Shown piece by piece: positions 22,422 to 35,084 of a stretch of DNA of 64,000 bases (position 1 is the stretch's first letter; every line of letters starts with the position of its first letter). A program made the translations under genes and the position numbers. The notes beneath the pieces were generated by a model. It was not told where the DNA came from and made no database searches. It saw nothing but the letters and a program-made list of their open reading frames with translations. Source of the DNA: Delphinapterus leucas (Eukaryota; Chordata; Mammalia; Artiodactyla; Monodontidae); the NCBI RefSeq assembly GCF_002288925.2, contig NW_022098044.1, positions 15,275,570-15,339,569 of the forward strand, in the 5' to 3' direction.

Positions 22422-22977
22422 TTGCAGAGGCCACATAGACAACCTCAATAAAGGTGTGCACTAATTGACTAATTAATTAATCTTTCTGGGATGGAAAGTC
22501 TAAGCCAAAGAGAATTAACATTGTTTAGAATTTTTTTTGCTTATTTTTGTTGCTTACTTTGTTTATATCTGGAGGGACTCTGAGGTCCTTTTAATTTTGA
22601 AATACAATAGTGTATTATTTGCTCAATGGGCTAGATCTTGCCTAGTGATGAACACATAGAGGAGAATCAATTGAATCAGCTCTTGCCCTGTGAATGTCAT
22701 GGTACTTGACTGAGAAACGGTGGAGATGATCTTTGTGGAAAATATAATCCTCTTAGAAAAATGGTAAAAATTGACTAACTTTATTGGAGAAAGACTGAAA
22801 AATCTCATTCAAGGCATTGTGTAAATATGGTAAAAATGAATCTCTTAGTGGATATTTGGAAGAAAACTATAAAACCACTTAGCAAATGTTGATCATTTCA
22901 GAGTTCTATACATATTAAAGATACCCAGGTTAAACAGATCTTAGAGGGTCCAATACACAACCTGTCATTCCTATCAT
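22422..22977. other. Intergenic, nothing recognised (copy 1)
   Basis: AT-rich; the minus frame 22623-22808 is unrecognised. Confidence 0.35.
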
Positions 22978-22991
22978 CTAGGTATCTTTTA

Positions 22992-23271
22992 TTTATTTTT
23001 ATATGTATTTTTGTTGTTTATTTTATTTATTTTTTATTTTTGAGTTGAAGTATAGTAGATGTACAATATTACATAAGTTACAGGTGAACGACATAGTGAT
23101 TCACAATTTTTAAGGGTTATATTCCATTTATAGTTACTACAAAATACTGGCTATATTCTCTGTGTTATACAGTACATCTCTGTAGCTTATATATTTTATA
23201 TATAATAGTTTGTACCTATTAATCCCCTACCCCTATCTTTCCCCTCCCCTTTAGATGTCTTTTTTTTTTTT
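22992..23271 (-). mobile_element. L1 LINE 3' UTR tail (copy 1)
   Basis: A minus-strand L1 end with 'gagttgaagtatagtagatg' and 'gtgttatacagtacatctct'. The flanks ctaggtatctttta at 22978-22991 and ctagatatctttta at 23272-23285 form a target-site duplication with one mismatch. Confidence 0.85.
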
Positions 23272-23299
23272 CTAGATATCTTTTAAATCCTTCTTTCCT

Positions 23300-23815
23300 T
23301 TGAGTTCCTACCTCCTGAATGCAGGCCTGGTGTAGCCTACTCACTGGTCTTTTCCTCCTCTTGTGCTGCCTGTACACTGCTCACAATCTTTGTGAAACCC
23401 GTTTGTGATCAAGTCACCCCCCTTGTTCAAAACTCTGATGTCTACTTGTTGTCTCAGGGGTAAAGTTCACATTCTGTTGCCAGGTCCCCACAGTGGGTGC
23501 CATCCTGTCTTACGAGCCCTTGCCTCTACCTCTTGATTAAAAGAGTCACAAGTCCACCATATGAAAAGGACTGCCATTCCCTAGACATAATATGTGTTCT
23601 CTGCCTGGAATATCATTTGCTCTCACTAGTTTCAAGATCCAGCTTCTTTAATCTCTCTATGCCTTCAAAGAATTGCCTTCGTTAAGTGATGCGCTTTCTC
23701 TTTTAAATTCCTGTAACGCTGACATACATTTTAATACATGTACCATAATTACCTGTTCACTCGATCCATTTCCCTCCTTACACTATAACTTGAGGTTGGC
23801 GCCAATTTTATTTTT
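23300..23815 (+). repeat. L2 LINE 3' fragment (copy 1)
   Basis: The order 'caagtcacccccc', 'ggggtaaagttcacattctg', 'tgcctggaatatcatttgct' and 'ttacactataacttgaggtt' follows the L2 3' end. Two plus frames inside it (23497-23685, 23673-23906) are chance frames in the repeat. Confidence 0.7.
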
Positions 23816-23837
23816 TATTTTTGTCTTAGAGTCTTGT

Positions 23838-24010
23838 AGACTAGTGCTTCTCAAACTTGAATGTACATACAAATTACCTGGAGATCTTGTAAAATGCAGA
23901 TTCTGATTCAGCAATTCTTAAGTGAGGGCTGAGTAAGCATTTCTAACAACCTCCCGAAAGGATATCAGTGTTGTCGACCTGTGGATCACACAAGGGAACA
24001 TATTTTGGGC
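23838..24010 (+). mobile_element. MER5A hAT-Charlie fragment (copy 1)
   Basis: 'agtgcttctcaaacttgaat', 'aaattacctggagatcttgt', 'atgcagattctgattcagca' and 'agcatttctaacaacctccc' are consensus segments of MER5A in the right order. Confidence 0.88.
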
Positions 24011-24925
24011 AGTTAATTTTTTGAATGAATGAATCAAAATGAAAAAAAAACCCCAATGAAACATATTGTCAAACTGTGTTCTGCTTTATTTTTAACTCTT
24101 TTTTTTTAAAAAAAAAAAACAAGTGATTAACATTTTCATTCAGTCTGTGTCACTCTAGTGATCATTATATTTTTATAACTTTAACATTTCCTCACATTTT
24201 AATATTATTAAAATTTTTCTTCATTGTTTTTCCTTTTTTAGAATTAAATTTTGTTTCAACCAGGACTGATATTACACAAATCTATTACTACAGTGAGGCA
24301 AAATTAAAATCTTGAAACAGAATTCTTTTAAAAAAAGCATTTTGTTGTACATACCATAGACATTATTTTAATCATAACCAATACTGCATAGAATTTCAAT
24401 GGGGTAAAATATATCTTCAGAAGTTAATCAGTATATATAGGTGATTCACTCATAATGTTCTCTGTCATGTTTCTGAACAAGTGTTTGTTTTTTTTTTAAA
24501 GTATTCAGTTAAACTTTAAAGAGGATGCTTGCTTTTTCATAGTCACTTCCTGTTCTGATTAAATACAGGTGTGCCACACAAAGCAATCAGCTTACTACAA
24601 CTGGGCTAATTTGTGCCCAAACTTAGTTTCTCCACATTCTTTTCCTCTATAATTAAGAAAAGATGAAATTCAGTACTTCATAGCTGGAAAGGGCCCATGG
24701 ACATTTTCCACAAATGTTGAATATTTTACTCACTGTCAACATCTCTACCTTGGAAAACAAATCAAAATGCTCAGATGCATCAACTACATCATCAGAAATT
24801 CAGATCAATTGCCAAGCAATTACTGGGAACATCTGGTTATTTTGATGATCATAATGGCCAAATCAGTTAACTCTGATACAACCCAACTAGAATCACAAAT
24901 CTGATTCAATAACAATAGCGACAAA
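24011..24925. other. AT-rich intergenic; T9A12 hairpin-like run (copy 1)
   Basis: No gene recognised. At 24099-24119 nine T are followed directly by twelve A, a perfect potential hairpin. Confidence 0.4.
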
Positions 24926-24938
24926 AGACTGATTGAAG

Positions 24939-25151
24939 GGCTTCCCTGGTGGTGCAGTGGTTGAGAGTCCGCCTGCCGATGCAGGGGACACGGGTTTGTG
25001 CCCCGGTGTGGGAAGATCCCACATGCCGCGGAGCGGCTAGGCCCGTGAGCCATGGCCGCTGAGCCTGCGCGTCCGGAGCCTGTGCTCCATAACGGGAGAG
25101 GCCACAGCAGTGGGAGGCCCACGTACGGCAAAAAAAAAGAAAAAAAAAAAA
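24939..25151 (+). mobile_element. CHR-2-type cetacean SINE (copy 1)
   Basis: A tRNA-derived SINE of about 213 bp starts 'ggcttccctggtggtgcagt'. It has the tRNA-like box B region 'cgggtttgtgccccggtg', a GC-rich body with 'gatcccacatgccgcggagc' and 'ctgagcctgcgcgtccgg', and an interrupted A tail. A perfect 13-bp target-site duplication, agactgattgaag, is at 24926-24938 and 25152-25164. This long form is typical of cetaceans and is the best organism marker in the window. Confidence 0.96.
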
Positions 25152-25164
25152 AGACTGATTGAAG

Positions 25165-25871
25165 ATAACTGGTAGGTATCACTGGGTGGCATCAGGTTTA
25201 CTTTCATTATATTGCTTAAGAACATTGATAAACAGACTTTCTAAGTTTCATTGGAAAATCTACAGCAGTAAGGACCCTTCTAGCTCTGAACCCCTATGCT
25301 CAACAAGTAATGTTATTTTCTCTCCTATAAGGATTCAGTTTCCTACTTAGTTGTCATACCCTGCTTTTGTTCCAACTTATGGCTACTTTTCATTCCAAAC
25401 ATGTGAAATCTTTCATCCTAAGGAGACATGCGTTATGTATTTGTTTTAGCGTACTTCAGGGAGCAAAGCAAATGTGCATTGAAGATTCAATTAGCAGTAG
25501 TGAGGGTGGTGATTAAAGAGCTAGACTTGTCTGGCTGATTCATTTGGTCTCTTTTCATTTCATTTTTTGGGACTAAATGTAGCTTGAAATAAAGTTTTAT
25601 TTTAAATTAGTGTTCAATGTACACAGCCAAGAAAGACTGTTTTTTTTTTCCCCCAAACACATTCCCTTTTGTGCACAGAGAAATTCATGATCAGCTTTCC
25701 ACTATGTGCAAATTTCTCAAGTCATTTGAAAGAACTGCTAAGCTAGAATGTAGAAAGATCTGCTGCATTACTAGAAGATCACCTTTCACCTTGTCACTTT
25801 AAGATCACAAACCAGTGATGTGTGGATTGGGTCAGTGTTTAGAAACTTCTAAATTAGTTGACAACATCAAA
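25165..25871. other. Intergenic, nothing recognised (copy 1)
   Basis: No gene recognised between the two SINEs. Frames at 25159-25350 and 25617-25802 are short and unsupported. Confidence 0.35.
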
Positions 25872-25988
25872 GGAATTCCCTGGCGGTCCAGTGGTTAGGA
25901 CTCCTCACTTCCACTGCAGGGGGCACGGGTTCGACCCCTGGTTGGGGAACTAAGATCCCACCTGCCATGTGGTGAGGCCAAAAAAAAA
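25872..25988 (+). mobile_element. CHR-1-type short SINE (copy 1)
   Basis: A roughly 117-bp tRNA-derived SINE: 'ggaattccctggcggtccag', 'cacgggttcgacccctggtt' (well-kept box B), and 'gtgaggcc' followed by A-run. No clear target-site duplication. Confidence 0.93.
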
Positions 25989-28540
25989 GAACCCAAGAGG
26001 CATCACATAATCTAGATTTCTGGCTTCAAGTGGCAAAGGTTGTGTTATGTCTGATCCTTTTTCACTGGGCATGTGTTCTCCAGTTTGCACAGTTCCTACC
26101 TGATAACTGCCACTCATTTATGTGGCCTGCTTGATACCTAGAGGCATCTCCTGCTCTCAAGTTTTTGGTTGTGCAAATCTTCATGACTGCACACAGCAAC
26201 ATGGAGATGAGGGGTAGAGTACAGAGTGGGACTTACCCACCCAGGTTTAGACAGAGGCTAGGGGAACTTACTCTAAGAGGCAGCAATGTAGGTAAGACTG
26301 AGGTCTAATGCACATCAGTAGTCATCCATCAAGAGAAGGGGCAGCAAAAATAGTGCGGCAGGGCTCCAGCAGGTAAGGAGGGGAATTGTGGTGGGGAACC
26401 AACCTTTGAGAGGATTTTTAAGGACTAGCAAGGAACTTTCCTACAAGAAAGGGGTTCAGGACCTCATTCCCAGGGAGGATAGACAGAATGAAACAGAGAC
26501 CCAATGCTGAGAAAGGAAGCAGGCTCGTGACAATGAGAATGTAGGACTCGGTTCTTTTGGGAAAGCAATGGGGCAGATCAGTGGCTAATGACAGGACAAC
26601 CTGATATGCTGAGTTTCAGTGATTGGCAGGCTGAGGCTGTTGGCTCCCTCTCTCATTCAAGAATAGGGTCAGAACCAGAGCTGGATACAGCCAAAAAATG
26701 GGAGAAGTCCTTGAATCTGACTTTGAGGACCTGGGAAACAGATGCAGAGCAATTACAGCAGTTCTGGGTCACGTGTGTTGCTGAAAGCAGGGTGGAGACT
26801 TCTTGATCTCATGTTTCTGTTAGTCTGCAACTCTTCTGTTTAGTTAGCATAAAGTCTGAAAGTCTATTATTTAAAAAAAAAGTTCATGGTGGAAATCTCT
26901 GCAAACATTTTATAGCAAGAGTAAGAGAATATAAAGAATATCTCCCTTTGTCCACCAATGTCTATTCAGCCTGTATTAGCTGAAGTCACATTGAGCAACC
27001 ACTCATATATAAATGGATATTAGAATTTGAAGCCCATAGTTCTTGCCTTAACCCCCAACTTGGTCTTCCCCATGAGAGAAATGACCCTTTGCCTCTTGAA
27101 CATCTGACGGTTAACTAGCCAGGAAAGGGGTATCTGCTTAGGCAGAGGGAGAGATTAGATGGGGGATAATAAACATGCAGCTCTTGACTCTTATACCTCT
27201 GATAGGCATCCCTAATTGATTACAGCACTCTTTCCTACTGAGCTCAGATGAGGACTCAGAATCTCTCCCCATACGGTGCTCTAGAAGCCAATCAATTAGG
27301 GTTGACACTGGAATGCAATGCATCTGCCCTTCTTTGATTAGGTTTTTACTGCCAAGTTTCTGTGGACGAAGCTACTGATTGGGGCAGAGTATCCATGCCC
27401 AGGTTGAAAGCAAGCAAATTGACAGCCAGGGAAGTTTATATCAGAATAAAAAATGTTAAGATATTAATTTGTATTTATCCCTCTTTCTCTCCCCGTCTCT
27501 TCTATGTAGATAGGCAAATCCCTTATATTTCCTTGCCTGTGGGATTATTGCTGGGCAAAAAGTGTAAAATACAACAGCACCTCCTGTCTTTTGTAAAAGC
27601 TTAAACTGAAGGAAAAGATTCTTTGCTCCGTGTTCCAAAAAGAAAAGAGGAAGGAGTCACTTAGGCTCATTTGATTGATAGTCCTGTAGGAATGTGGGTA
27701 GAAGGAGTATATAAATAAACAACCTGTATAAATCAGGGTCCCAGAAGGAAGGAGATGATGCCTTCAAATTAGGAGAGCGTAAGCCACAAGGAAGAGGGAA
27801 GTATCCCGAGTCTAATAACAACAGAGCTGTTATAACCAATTGGCCCAAAGTAATAAGGGCAGGGAGTGGCAGAGCAGGAAGGAGAGGACAGTGTAGCCAG
27901 ACTGATCTAGACAGCGGCAGTGATCTCTGGTGCAGGGACAAACTAGCCCTAGGAAGCCACATGGGGACAGAGCCAGGAAGGTAAATAGTCCTATCTTACC
28001 CCCTCTTCTCCCTCCTCTTTCCTGCTGGGGCTCCCTGTGGCCAAAACAGATCAGAAACCAAAGGGCAAGGGAGCTTGTTGTTGCCCAGGTAGGTCAGCAG
28101 GTTGCAAGGTGGAAAAGGGTGACGTGGGAATCCAAAGAGCAAATGGAATATGTCTGTCACTACCCAAACCATTTCCTTTCAACCTACACTCCTGCCTTAA
28201 CCTCAGGGTAAAGATTTCGTGTTGATCACAAAGGACAAGTGAAGTCACTGTATCATCAAGGGATGCTATAAATTCAGCTGTACTTCTACCTGAAACCTAA
28301 AACATTAGCCACTGTAAGTGTTCTAATATGATACTGGAGGAAAATGGGGGATCAAAATAAGTAACAAATATAGCTGCTATACCCACTAGTTTGGTGGTTG
28401 GTTTGTGGTCTATTTGGGAATCATATATTTGTTGTTTTCTACTGTCCTTTCCCCTTACTCTTGCCAGAACTTCAGCTGGATAGATTTCTCTACTTGAGGA
28501 GGTGACTCAAACCTCAATCTCTTTAATATCTGAGCTCTTT
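25989..28540. other. About 2.5 kb without a recognised gene (copy 1)
   Basis: Short frames occur on both strands (26588-26806, 27138-27323, 27362-27604, 27657-27962, 27930-28211) but several overlap each other and none has a recognised domain. The segment around 27690-28170 has a composition and phrases ('caaagggcaagggagcttg') that suggest an old LTR- or LINE-derived repeat, which I cannot assign. Confidence 0.35.
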
Positions 28541-28559
28541 ATGTTTCTTTTTTCTTTAT

Positions 28560-30430
28560 TTTGTTGTCACAGTACTTCACTAATGAGACCTATTGGACAA
28601 GGGAGTCGTAGAAAGTACCCCGTTGAATGCCCTGGGTGTGGACACATCCTGATGAATAGCAGTGACTCATTTCCCCCTGATAATAAGTACATTATGTAAA
28701 TCTGACAGTACAGTCTTGCTCTTCTCTGATTGTTGGTTCAGCATTACGAGAAGCTCAAGCGATCAGCTTCTAATTAATTGCCACCATGTCCGTATTTCCT
28801 GGTGGAAGCATTCCTTCCTTGGCCACTGGGATCTCCAGCCCACCAAGTCCAAGGTCTCAGGAACAGGAAGCAAAAATTCTTCAAGTTATTAGATGTTAAA
28901 GTGAGAGGGTCTTTCCCATCTGGCTATGGAGGAGACAGTGCCATGTTTCGGCCATTCATTTAAGTCATATACTGCATCCTGCAGGACAGCTTCCCAACCT
29001 TAAAAGGGTTGTCTCCCTGTTAACATTGTAACAGAGACTTCAGCAGGGCATTCCACTTTTAGTTCTATGGAGCAAGCTGCTTCTGAATGCTAGTGTACAT
29101 AAAAAGACAATGTGTCCTGTTTTCCATCACTGCATTTCCTTTTCTATAAAATATGTTTCCTGGATGGAAGTGATGTTGTATGGTGACATATGGCAATGAG
29201 TAACTGATTATGTTAACCCACAGATGGTAATGGTAAAAGGATTTTAAGGAGTATCCAGTGAATGTGTCGGAGAAATATTCCAAAATATAGCATGTGTGAC
29301 CTCCAAAATCTAACACTAAGTTCAGCACGTTGTCTGTAACATAGAAATTTCAGCATTTCACAGAACAATATATTTCTAGAAACTTTATCCTCATGGCAGG
29401 GCCCTAAAGTTTCTTGAAGTTTATCTCCCATCTTTCTGCATTCATATGGTTTTTACTAAGGCATCTAGAGTGCTTGATACTTTTTGTTCATCAGATCCAG
29501 TTAGCATCATCTGATCTATATAAACAGCCACCATGATGCTCTGTGATGTACTGGAACGAGCAAGGTTCCTCTGTATCATATTAGGGAAGAGAATGAGCGA
29601 ATTTACACAAGACATGAGACACTATAGAAAAGTTTTACACCACCATGGAATAATACCATAAGGGTAAATTGTTGTTTCTGCTATATGAATACAAACTCTT
29701 TTTGTTTGGTGCAGGAATAAAGTTTTTTGTCAGGTCATTAACTACATACCATGTAGCAAGGGCTGTATGAATTTTCTCCAATAAAGAGACCACATCCGCA
29801 ACTACTGCTTTGATTGGCCTTATTACCAGAATAAGCTTGTAGTAATTATCTGTCATTTCCACAACCCATCTTGCTTTTGCACCAGTAATGTGGGCAAATC
29901 AAAAGATTTAAGGGAAGAATCACCACCTCTAAATCTCTCAAGTCCTTGATGGATGTGCTAGTCTCTGCCTCTCTACCAGGGATGAAGTTCTGCTTTTGGT
30001 TTGCTACCTCAGCAGAAGGGCAGTAGCTTCCATTTGGTTCTTCCGACTACAATGGCCCTCACTCCATGGGTCAGAAAACCAGTGGGGACCGTGTATCTGT
30101 TACTAAATAATCTATTGCCGCTATTCATTCTGAGTCTGCAGTCCCAACAGGATTGAGCTAAGACTTCATCTATCCCTTGGTGTCTATGACCCCCTACTCT
30201 GAAGGTAGACCACCATAGCGTTTATGTTTCTGAGCATAAGTCCAGAACCAACTGCTAATAATCTCTGGAAAGTCTTTATATTTCCCTTTCCCAGTTCACA
30301 ATAACTCTGTTCAATGGCCATTGGTTCCTCTGGGTGGAACTGGTGACTCATGTTAGGTTTCTTTCCACCAAACCCCCAACTTTTCCTCCTATATATGTCA
30401 AGCATCATCTCTTTCATTGCTTGAGATTCC
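28560..30430 (-). mobile_element. Decayed ERVL-like endogenous retrovirus, pol-type internal region (copy 1)
   Basis: Read on the minus strand this resembles the internal pol region of the ERVL/MaLR class of endogenous retroviruses. The clearest part is 29620-30010, with plus-strand text such as 'accatgtagcaagggctgta' and 'tctcaagtccttgatggatg', which I associate with the reverse transcriptase part. The left part is weaker. The reading frame is broken into pieces of at most about 87 codons by stops and indels, so nothing here can make a functional protein. No flanking LTR pair is evident. The assignment is from recall and should be treated as moderate. Confidence 0.5.
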
Positions 30431-30564
30431 ATAATCAGTACACTATTAATGCATATTCCTGAGAATCAAAACACTCTGATTCCAAAATAGTGTCATTGGT
30501 AAGTTACATTAAAATGTTTAAGGAATACATAGTACCAATCTTATATAAATCCTTCTAGAGAATT
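30431..30564. other. Spacer (copy 1)
   Basis: A short AT-rich spacer between the ERVL-like region and L1M. Confidence 0.3.
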
Positions 30565-32190
30565 GAGAAAGAGTATAGACACTCCAATTCATGTTACAAA
30601 GCTAGAATAATTTTAATTCTAAAAACCAAAAAGACAGTATGATAAAGAAAAAAGACAGGCTGATATTATCATGGATGCATTTGCAAAATTCCTAAACAAA
30701 GTATTAATAGACCAAATATAGCAATGCACAACTGGATTGATATTATATGACTAAGTTGAAATTATCCTAAGATTGTTAGTTTGCTTTAGTATTTGAAAAT
30801 CAATAAATGTAATTCACTATAATTGAATACAAAGAAAACCATATGATCAATCCAATAGACACAGAAAAAGTACTTTATAAAATTCAAAATTTTTTGTGAT
30901 AAAGAATAGATATGTGAAAATAACTAAAAAATATTTTGAGCTAATGGCTCACTATAATGAACTTAGTGAGGAATGAATGATCTTTTCAATTATTTGTGTC
31001 AGGTAAATCACGTATCTATGTTCAAAAAGTGAGCCTTGACTTCTACCTTTCACCACAGAGAGTAACTTTTTGTTATGGAGCATAAATCATGACCTAAAAC
31101 AATTAAACTTGTAGGAGTGAACAGAGGGAAATATTTTTATGATATTGGGATAGGCAAGAATTTTTTTAAAAAGGATACCAAATGTCCCGATCACAAAAGA
31201 AAATATTTATAAACTAGACTTTATTTTTAAAAGACACTATTAATAGAGTGAAATGACAATTCCCAAGAGAAGATATTTGTAATATATAAATCCAAAGTAG
31301 GACCCATATCCAGAATATATTTTTAAAAACTTCTACAAATCAATTATAAAAAGTTAGACTCTAAAAATGGGTAAAATACTTGAATAGCATTTCACAAACT
31401 AGGATATCCAAATGCCCCCCTAAAATATATTACATATCACTGATACAATATAATCAGTCATTATAAAAAGTGGAAATTGAAACCACAATGTGATATTGCC
31501 ACACCCCCATCATATAGGCTAACATTAAAAAGCTGATGATACCCAGTTTGGTGAGGATGTAAACAACAAGAACTCTCTTATACTATCAATGGGAGTGTTC
31601 AGTTGTTACAACCACTTTACAAAACTGTTTTTTGACATTTAGCAAGGCTAAACACATGCTTACTTTATGACCTAGCAGCCCTACCCCTAGGTATATATCA
31701 AATGAATGCTTGTGTTCACCAAAAGACGTGTTCAAGAAGGACCACAGCAGTTTTATTCATAATTGTCCAAAATTGGAAACAACCAAATTAGCCATTAAAA
31801 CTAGAATGAAATGAATTGTGTTGTATTCATACAATGCAGTTACACACAGCAATGGAAAAAGACAACCCAAACTACATATACACACGATAATATGGATGAC
31901 CCTCACTGACATAATGTTGAATATAAAAAATCAGAGACAAATGATTTCATTTATGATCCAGTTTATGAGTCCTCCATCCAGCCAAAATGATGGTGATAGA
32001 AACCATAATAGTCATTACCTTTGGGGGTGGGATCCTGAGCAGGAAACAGGAGGGGGGGCGTGAGGGAGCCTCTATCTGTAAAGATATAGAATAGAAATAT
32101 TCTATGTCATTATTTGCCTGGTGGTTATATTTAAGAATTCATCAAGCTCTGCACTTAAGATTTATAAACTTGGCTGTAAATCTTATTTGT
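30565..32190 (+). mobile_element. Old L1M LINE, ORF2 to 3' end (copy 1)
   Basis: About 1.6 kb of plus-strand L1 decay. Early text ('ttgcaaaattcctaaacaaa', 'gatcaatccaatagacacag') matches the reverse transcriptase part of ORF2. Later text ('tggtgaggatgtaaacaaca', 'gcagttttattcataattgt', 'gataatatggatgaccctca') matches the ORF2 C-terminal region and 3' UTR. Multiple stops and indels; not functional. Confidence 0.85.
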
Positions 32191-32934
32191 GAATTTAACT
32201 GAAGTTCTAACTTAATTTTGAAGGTTATTTCAAATGTGGAGGGAGAGGACAGTTGGAAGTCCTGGTAGTAGGAGCTTTGACTGGATTCATGGACACTAAC
32301 ACAGGGTCAGCCATGTTGTGATACTGCAATTCACCTGCCTGACAGTTCTGTTCCTTATTAGAACTATGTGGATAACAAAAGCATCATAGCTGGATTCTCC
32401 CTATCCTGCTTCTTTTGTTAGTCACACAGCAACTAAATGGTGAAACCAAGATTTGAGCCCACCCAGTCTGGCTCCAGAATCTGCCCAGGAACACACACTA
32501 AGGTTGTTTTTCAGACCTCTGCATAATGAGGTTGTATCAATGTACTATTTGTAATTTTCTGACTATATAACTGCTTTTATTAATTCCGATGAATTAATTC
32601 CTAAATATGATTACATGATATAATTCACTTCTTTGAGTTTTCTTTATAAAGCCGTACATTAATGAAGTCACTTCAGGTGTTAATAAAAAGAAATGTCACT
32701 TGAATTGTGAGGTCTGGTCCAAAATTTGCAATCATGTAGTCAAAATTAGGCAGATCAAGTAAGCCATCATTTCTTTTTTTGGAGAAGCATATAGTCTCAT
32801 GCTGAGAGGTAGGAGATAACTATTCTCTGTTAAAGTTTTCTGGGCAATAAACCATTCAAACTACACTGCTTCTGAAGTATTTGTCTTCCCTAGGAAGAAG
32901 AGGTGTTTTTTTTTTTTGTTTTCTCTCTCAATCT
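32191..32934. repeat. Mixed stretch with a MIR-like core near 32400-32500 (copy 1)
   Basis: The text 'aaaccaagatttgagcccac' with 'ggctccagaatctgcccagg' resembles the 3' half of a MIR. The rest is unassigned. Confidence 0.45.
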
Positions 32935-33902
32935 CTCTTTTTTCCTTTTTCTTTATTAAAGTATAATTGATTTACAATGTTGTGTTAATTTCTTCTCACA
33001 GAAAAGTGATTTTTTATATTCTTTTCCATTATGGTTCATCACAGGACACTGAATATAGTTCATTGTGCTATACAGTAGGACCTTGTTACCCATCCATTCC
33101 ATACATACTAGTTTGCATCTACTAACCCCAAACTCCTTCCTCCACACCTCTCCCCCTTGACAACCACAAATCTGTTCTCTATGTCTGTGAGTCTGTTTCT
33201 GTTTTGTAGATATGTTCATTTGTGTTATATTTTAGATTCCACGTATAAGTAATTTCATATGGTATTTGTCTTTCTCTTTCTGACTTACTTCACTTAGTAT
33301 TATAATCTCTAAGTCCATCCATGTTGCTGCAAGTGGCATTATTTCATTCTTTTATATTGCTGTGTAGTATTCCATTGTATATATGTATCACATCTTCTTT
33401 ATCGATTCATCTGTTGATAGACATTTAGGTAGTTTCCATGTCTTGGCTACTGTGAATAGTGCTGCTATGAACATAGAGTTGCATGTATCTTTTTGAAGTA
33501 TAGTTTTGTCCAGATATATGCTCAGGAGTGGGATTTCTGGATTATATGGCAACTCTAGTTTTAGGTTTTTGAGGAACCTCCATACTGTTTTCCATAGTTG
33601 CTGCACCAACTTACATTCCCACCCACAGCGTAGGAGGGTTCCCTTTTCTCCACACCCTCTCCAGCATTTATTGTTGGTAGATTTTTTTAATGATAGCCAT
33701 TCTGATAGATGTGAGGTGGTACCTCATTGTAGTTTTGATTTGCATTTTTCTAATAGTGATGCTGAGCATCTTTTCATGTACCTGTTGGCCATCTCTATGT
33801 CTTCTTTGGAGAAATGTCTATTTAGGTCTTCTGTCCATTTTTGGATTGCATTGTTTGTTTTTTTGTTGTTGAGTTGTATGGGCTGTTTGTATATTCTCTC
33901 TT
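32935..33902 (-). mobile_element. L1 LINE 3' kilobase, truncated (copy 1)
   Basis: A minus-strand L1 of about 970 bp begins with a T-rich tail and 'ttacaatgttgtgttaattt', continues through the 3' UTR and into ORF2. The minus frame 33388-33609 encodes an ORF2 C-terminal piece with [11 protein letters not shown] and FIAALFTVAKTWKLPKC. The Asp-rich catalytic core of reverse transcriptase is absent, so the copy is dead. Plus-strand frames here (33506-33904, 33841-34239) are antisense to L1. Confidence 0.9.
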
Positions 33903-35084
33903 GAGCACCAGCACAACAATCGCAAGAGTTTCCCCCAAGCTGAAAAAAGAAATAACAAAAACTCAATTTACTAATTGCCTGTTCATGCAAATTTTCAAAT
34001 ACCAAATATATTCCCATTTTGATATGTTCAGAGTAACCCTCTTCTCTTCTTACCAGATTCTCTTCAATTTTGGTTGCTCTGGGCCAATGATACCATCCGG
34101 TGCCTGGAGCAGGGAACTGTTCTCATTAGTGTATTTTCTCTACCACCTTCTTCCTTACTCTCCAAGAAGAGGGTACCCAGATGAAGAAGCACTGGTTTCC
34201 TTTGTCTTTTACAATCTGAAACAGTACCAGTTCAGCTGATCCATTTCCAATCATATTTTATTTTTACTCAACCCACGACTACTGGGTCTCAGGAATGTGT
34301 GAGCACAGCAACCCATTCCTACCTTTACCTTGCTCTCTATCTTTCAAATTTTACATGGTTACTTTTAAAAAAATGGGTCCATCTAAGGTTAAGATCAGAA
34401 GTTAATAGGCTTTCTGACTGTCACACAGAAGCAGAACCTCAGCTGAAACAGTAGTATGCATTGTTTAGAACTGCCCTGATGGACAACTTGGAGAACTTGA
34501 GGTCAAATATAGACCAACAAAAATCAATGGTTTTTATTTTCAGTCATCTGAACTTTCCTGGGGAATTTCCTGGAGAATCCCTTCAAATAGCAAGTAAGTA
34601 AATGTACTTCTGTTTTATGTGTTTATTAGTTAGGGTTTCCTAAAATGTGGGTTCATTTGATCTGTACAACATCTCTTTCTCCCTTTTAATGTTTCTGTAT
34701 TAGGTCCCCTCTCTTGGCCTGTGAAGCAGATCGTCTCTGTCAGTTGAATTATACCAGACGTTTGAATTTTCCCCACAAGCATAACTATGCTCCAGTTGCT
34801 TTTTTCTATAGGCAAGAATAATATACCCAGCATCTTTATGCTTGCAAATGATACACCAGATGGATGCTAAAGCAGAAATGATATGTAGATACCTAATTAT
34901 TACACAAATGACTCACAAGATATAGAGTCAACTGAAATTATCTCCTGTGGTTTTGGTAAATTTATCAAAGTAAGAGCATTAGCTTATTGCTTTGTCTACT
35001 ATTCTCTTTTTTACTTCATTTGAACATGATTTGGTGAGTTTGAGGAAAATGGACTTCAGACTACTTGAGTTTTGGCCTGCATAC
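33903..35084. other. Intergenic, nothing firmly recognised (copy 1)
   Basis: No gene or repeat family that I can name. The minus frame 34630-34833 is unrecognised. Confidence 0.35.

Noticed and set aside
23497..23906. Two overlapping plus-strand frames of 62 and 77 codons
   Set aside because: They lie within L2 and MER5A repeat sequence.
24939..25151. Functional tRNA gene within the SINE
   Set aside because: The tRNA-like head is followed by a SINE body and A tail with target-site duplications, so it is a retroposon, not a tRNA gene.
31818..32063. 81-codon plus-strand frame
   Set aside because: It is decayed L1M ORF2 C-terminal/3' UTR sequence.
33506..34239. Two 132-codon plus-strand frames with hydrophobic, membrane-like translations
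   Set aside because: Mostly antisense to the L1 ORF2 C-terminal region at 32935-33902; the hydrophobicity comes from reading L1 backwards.
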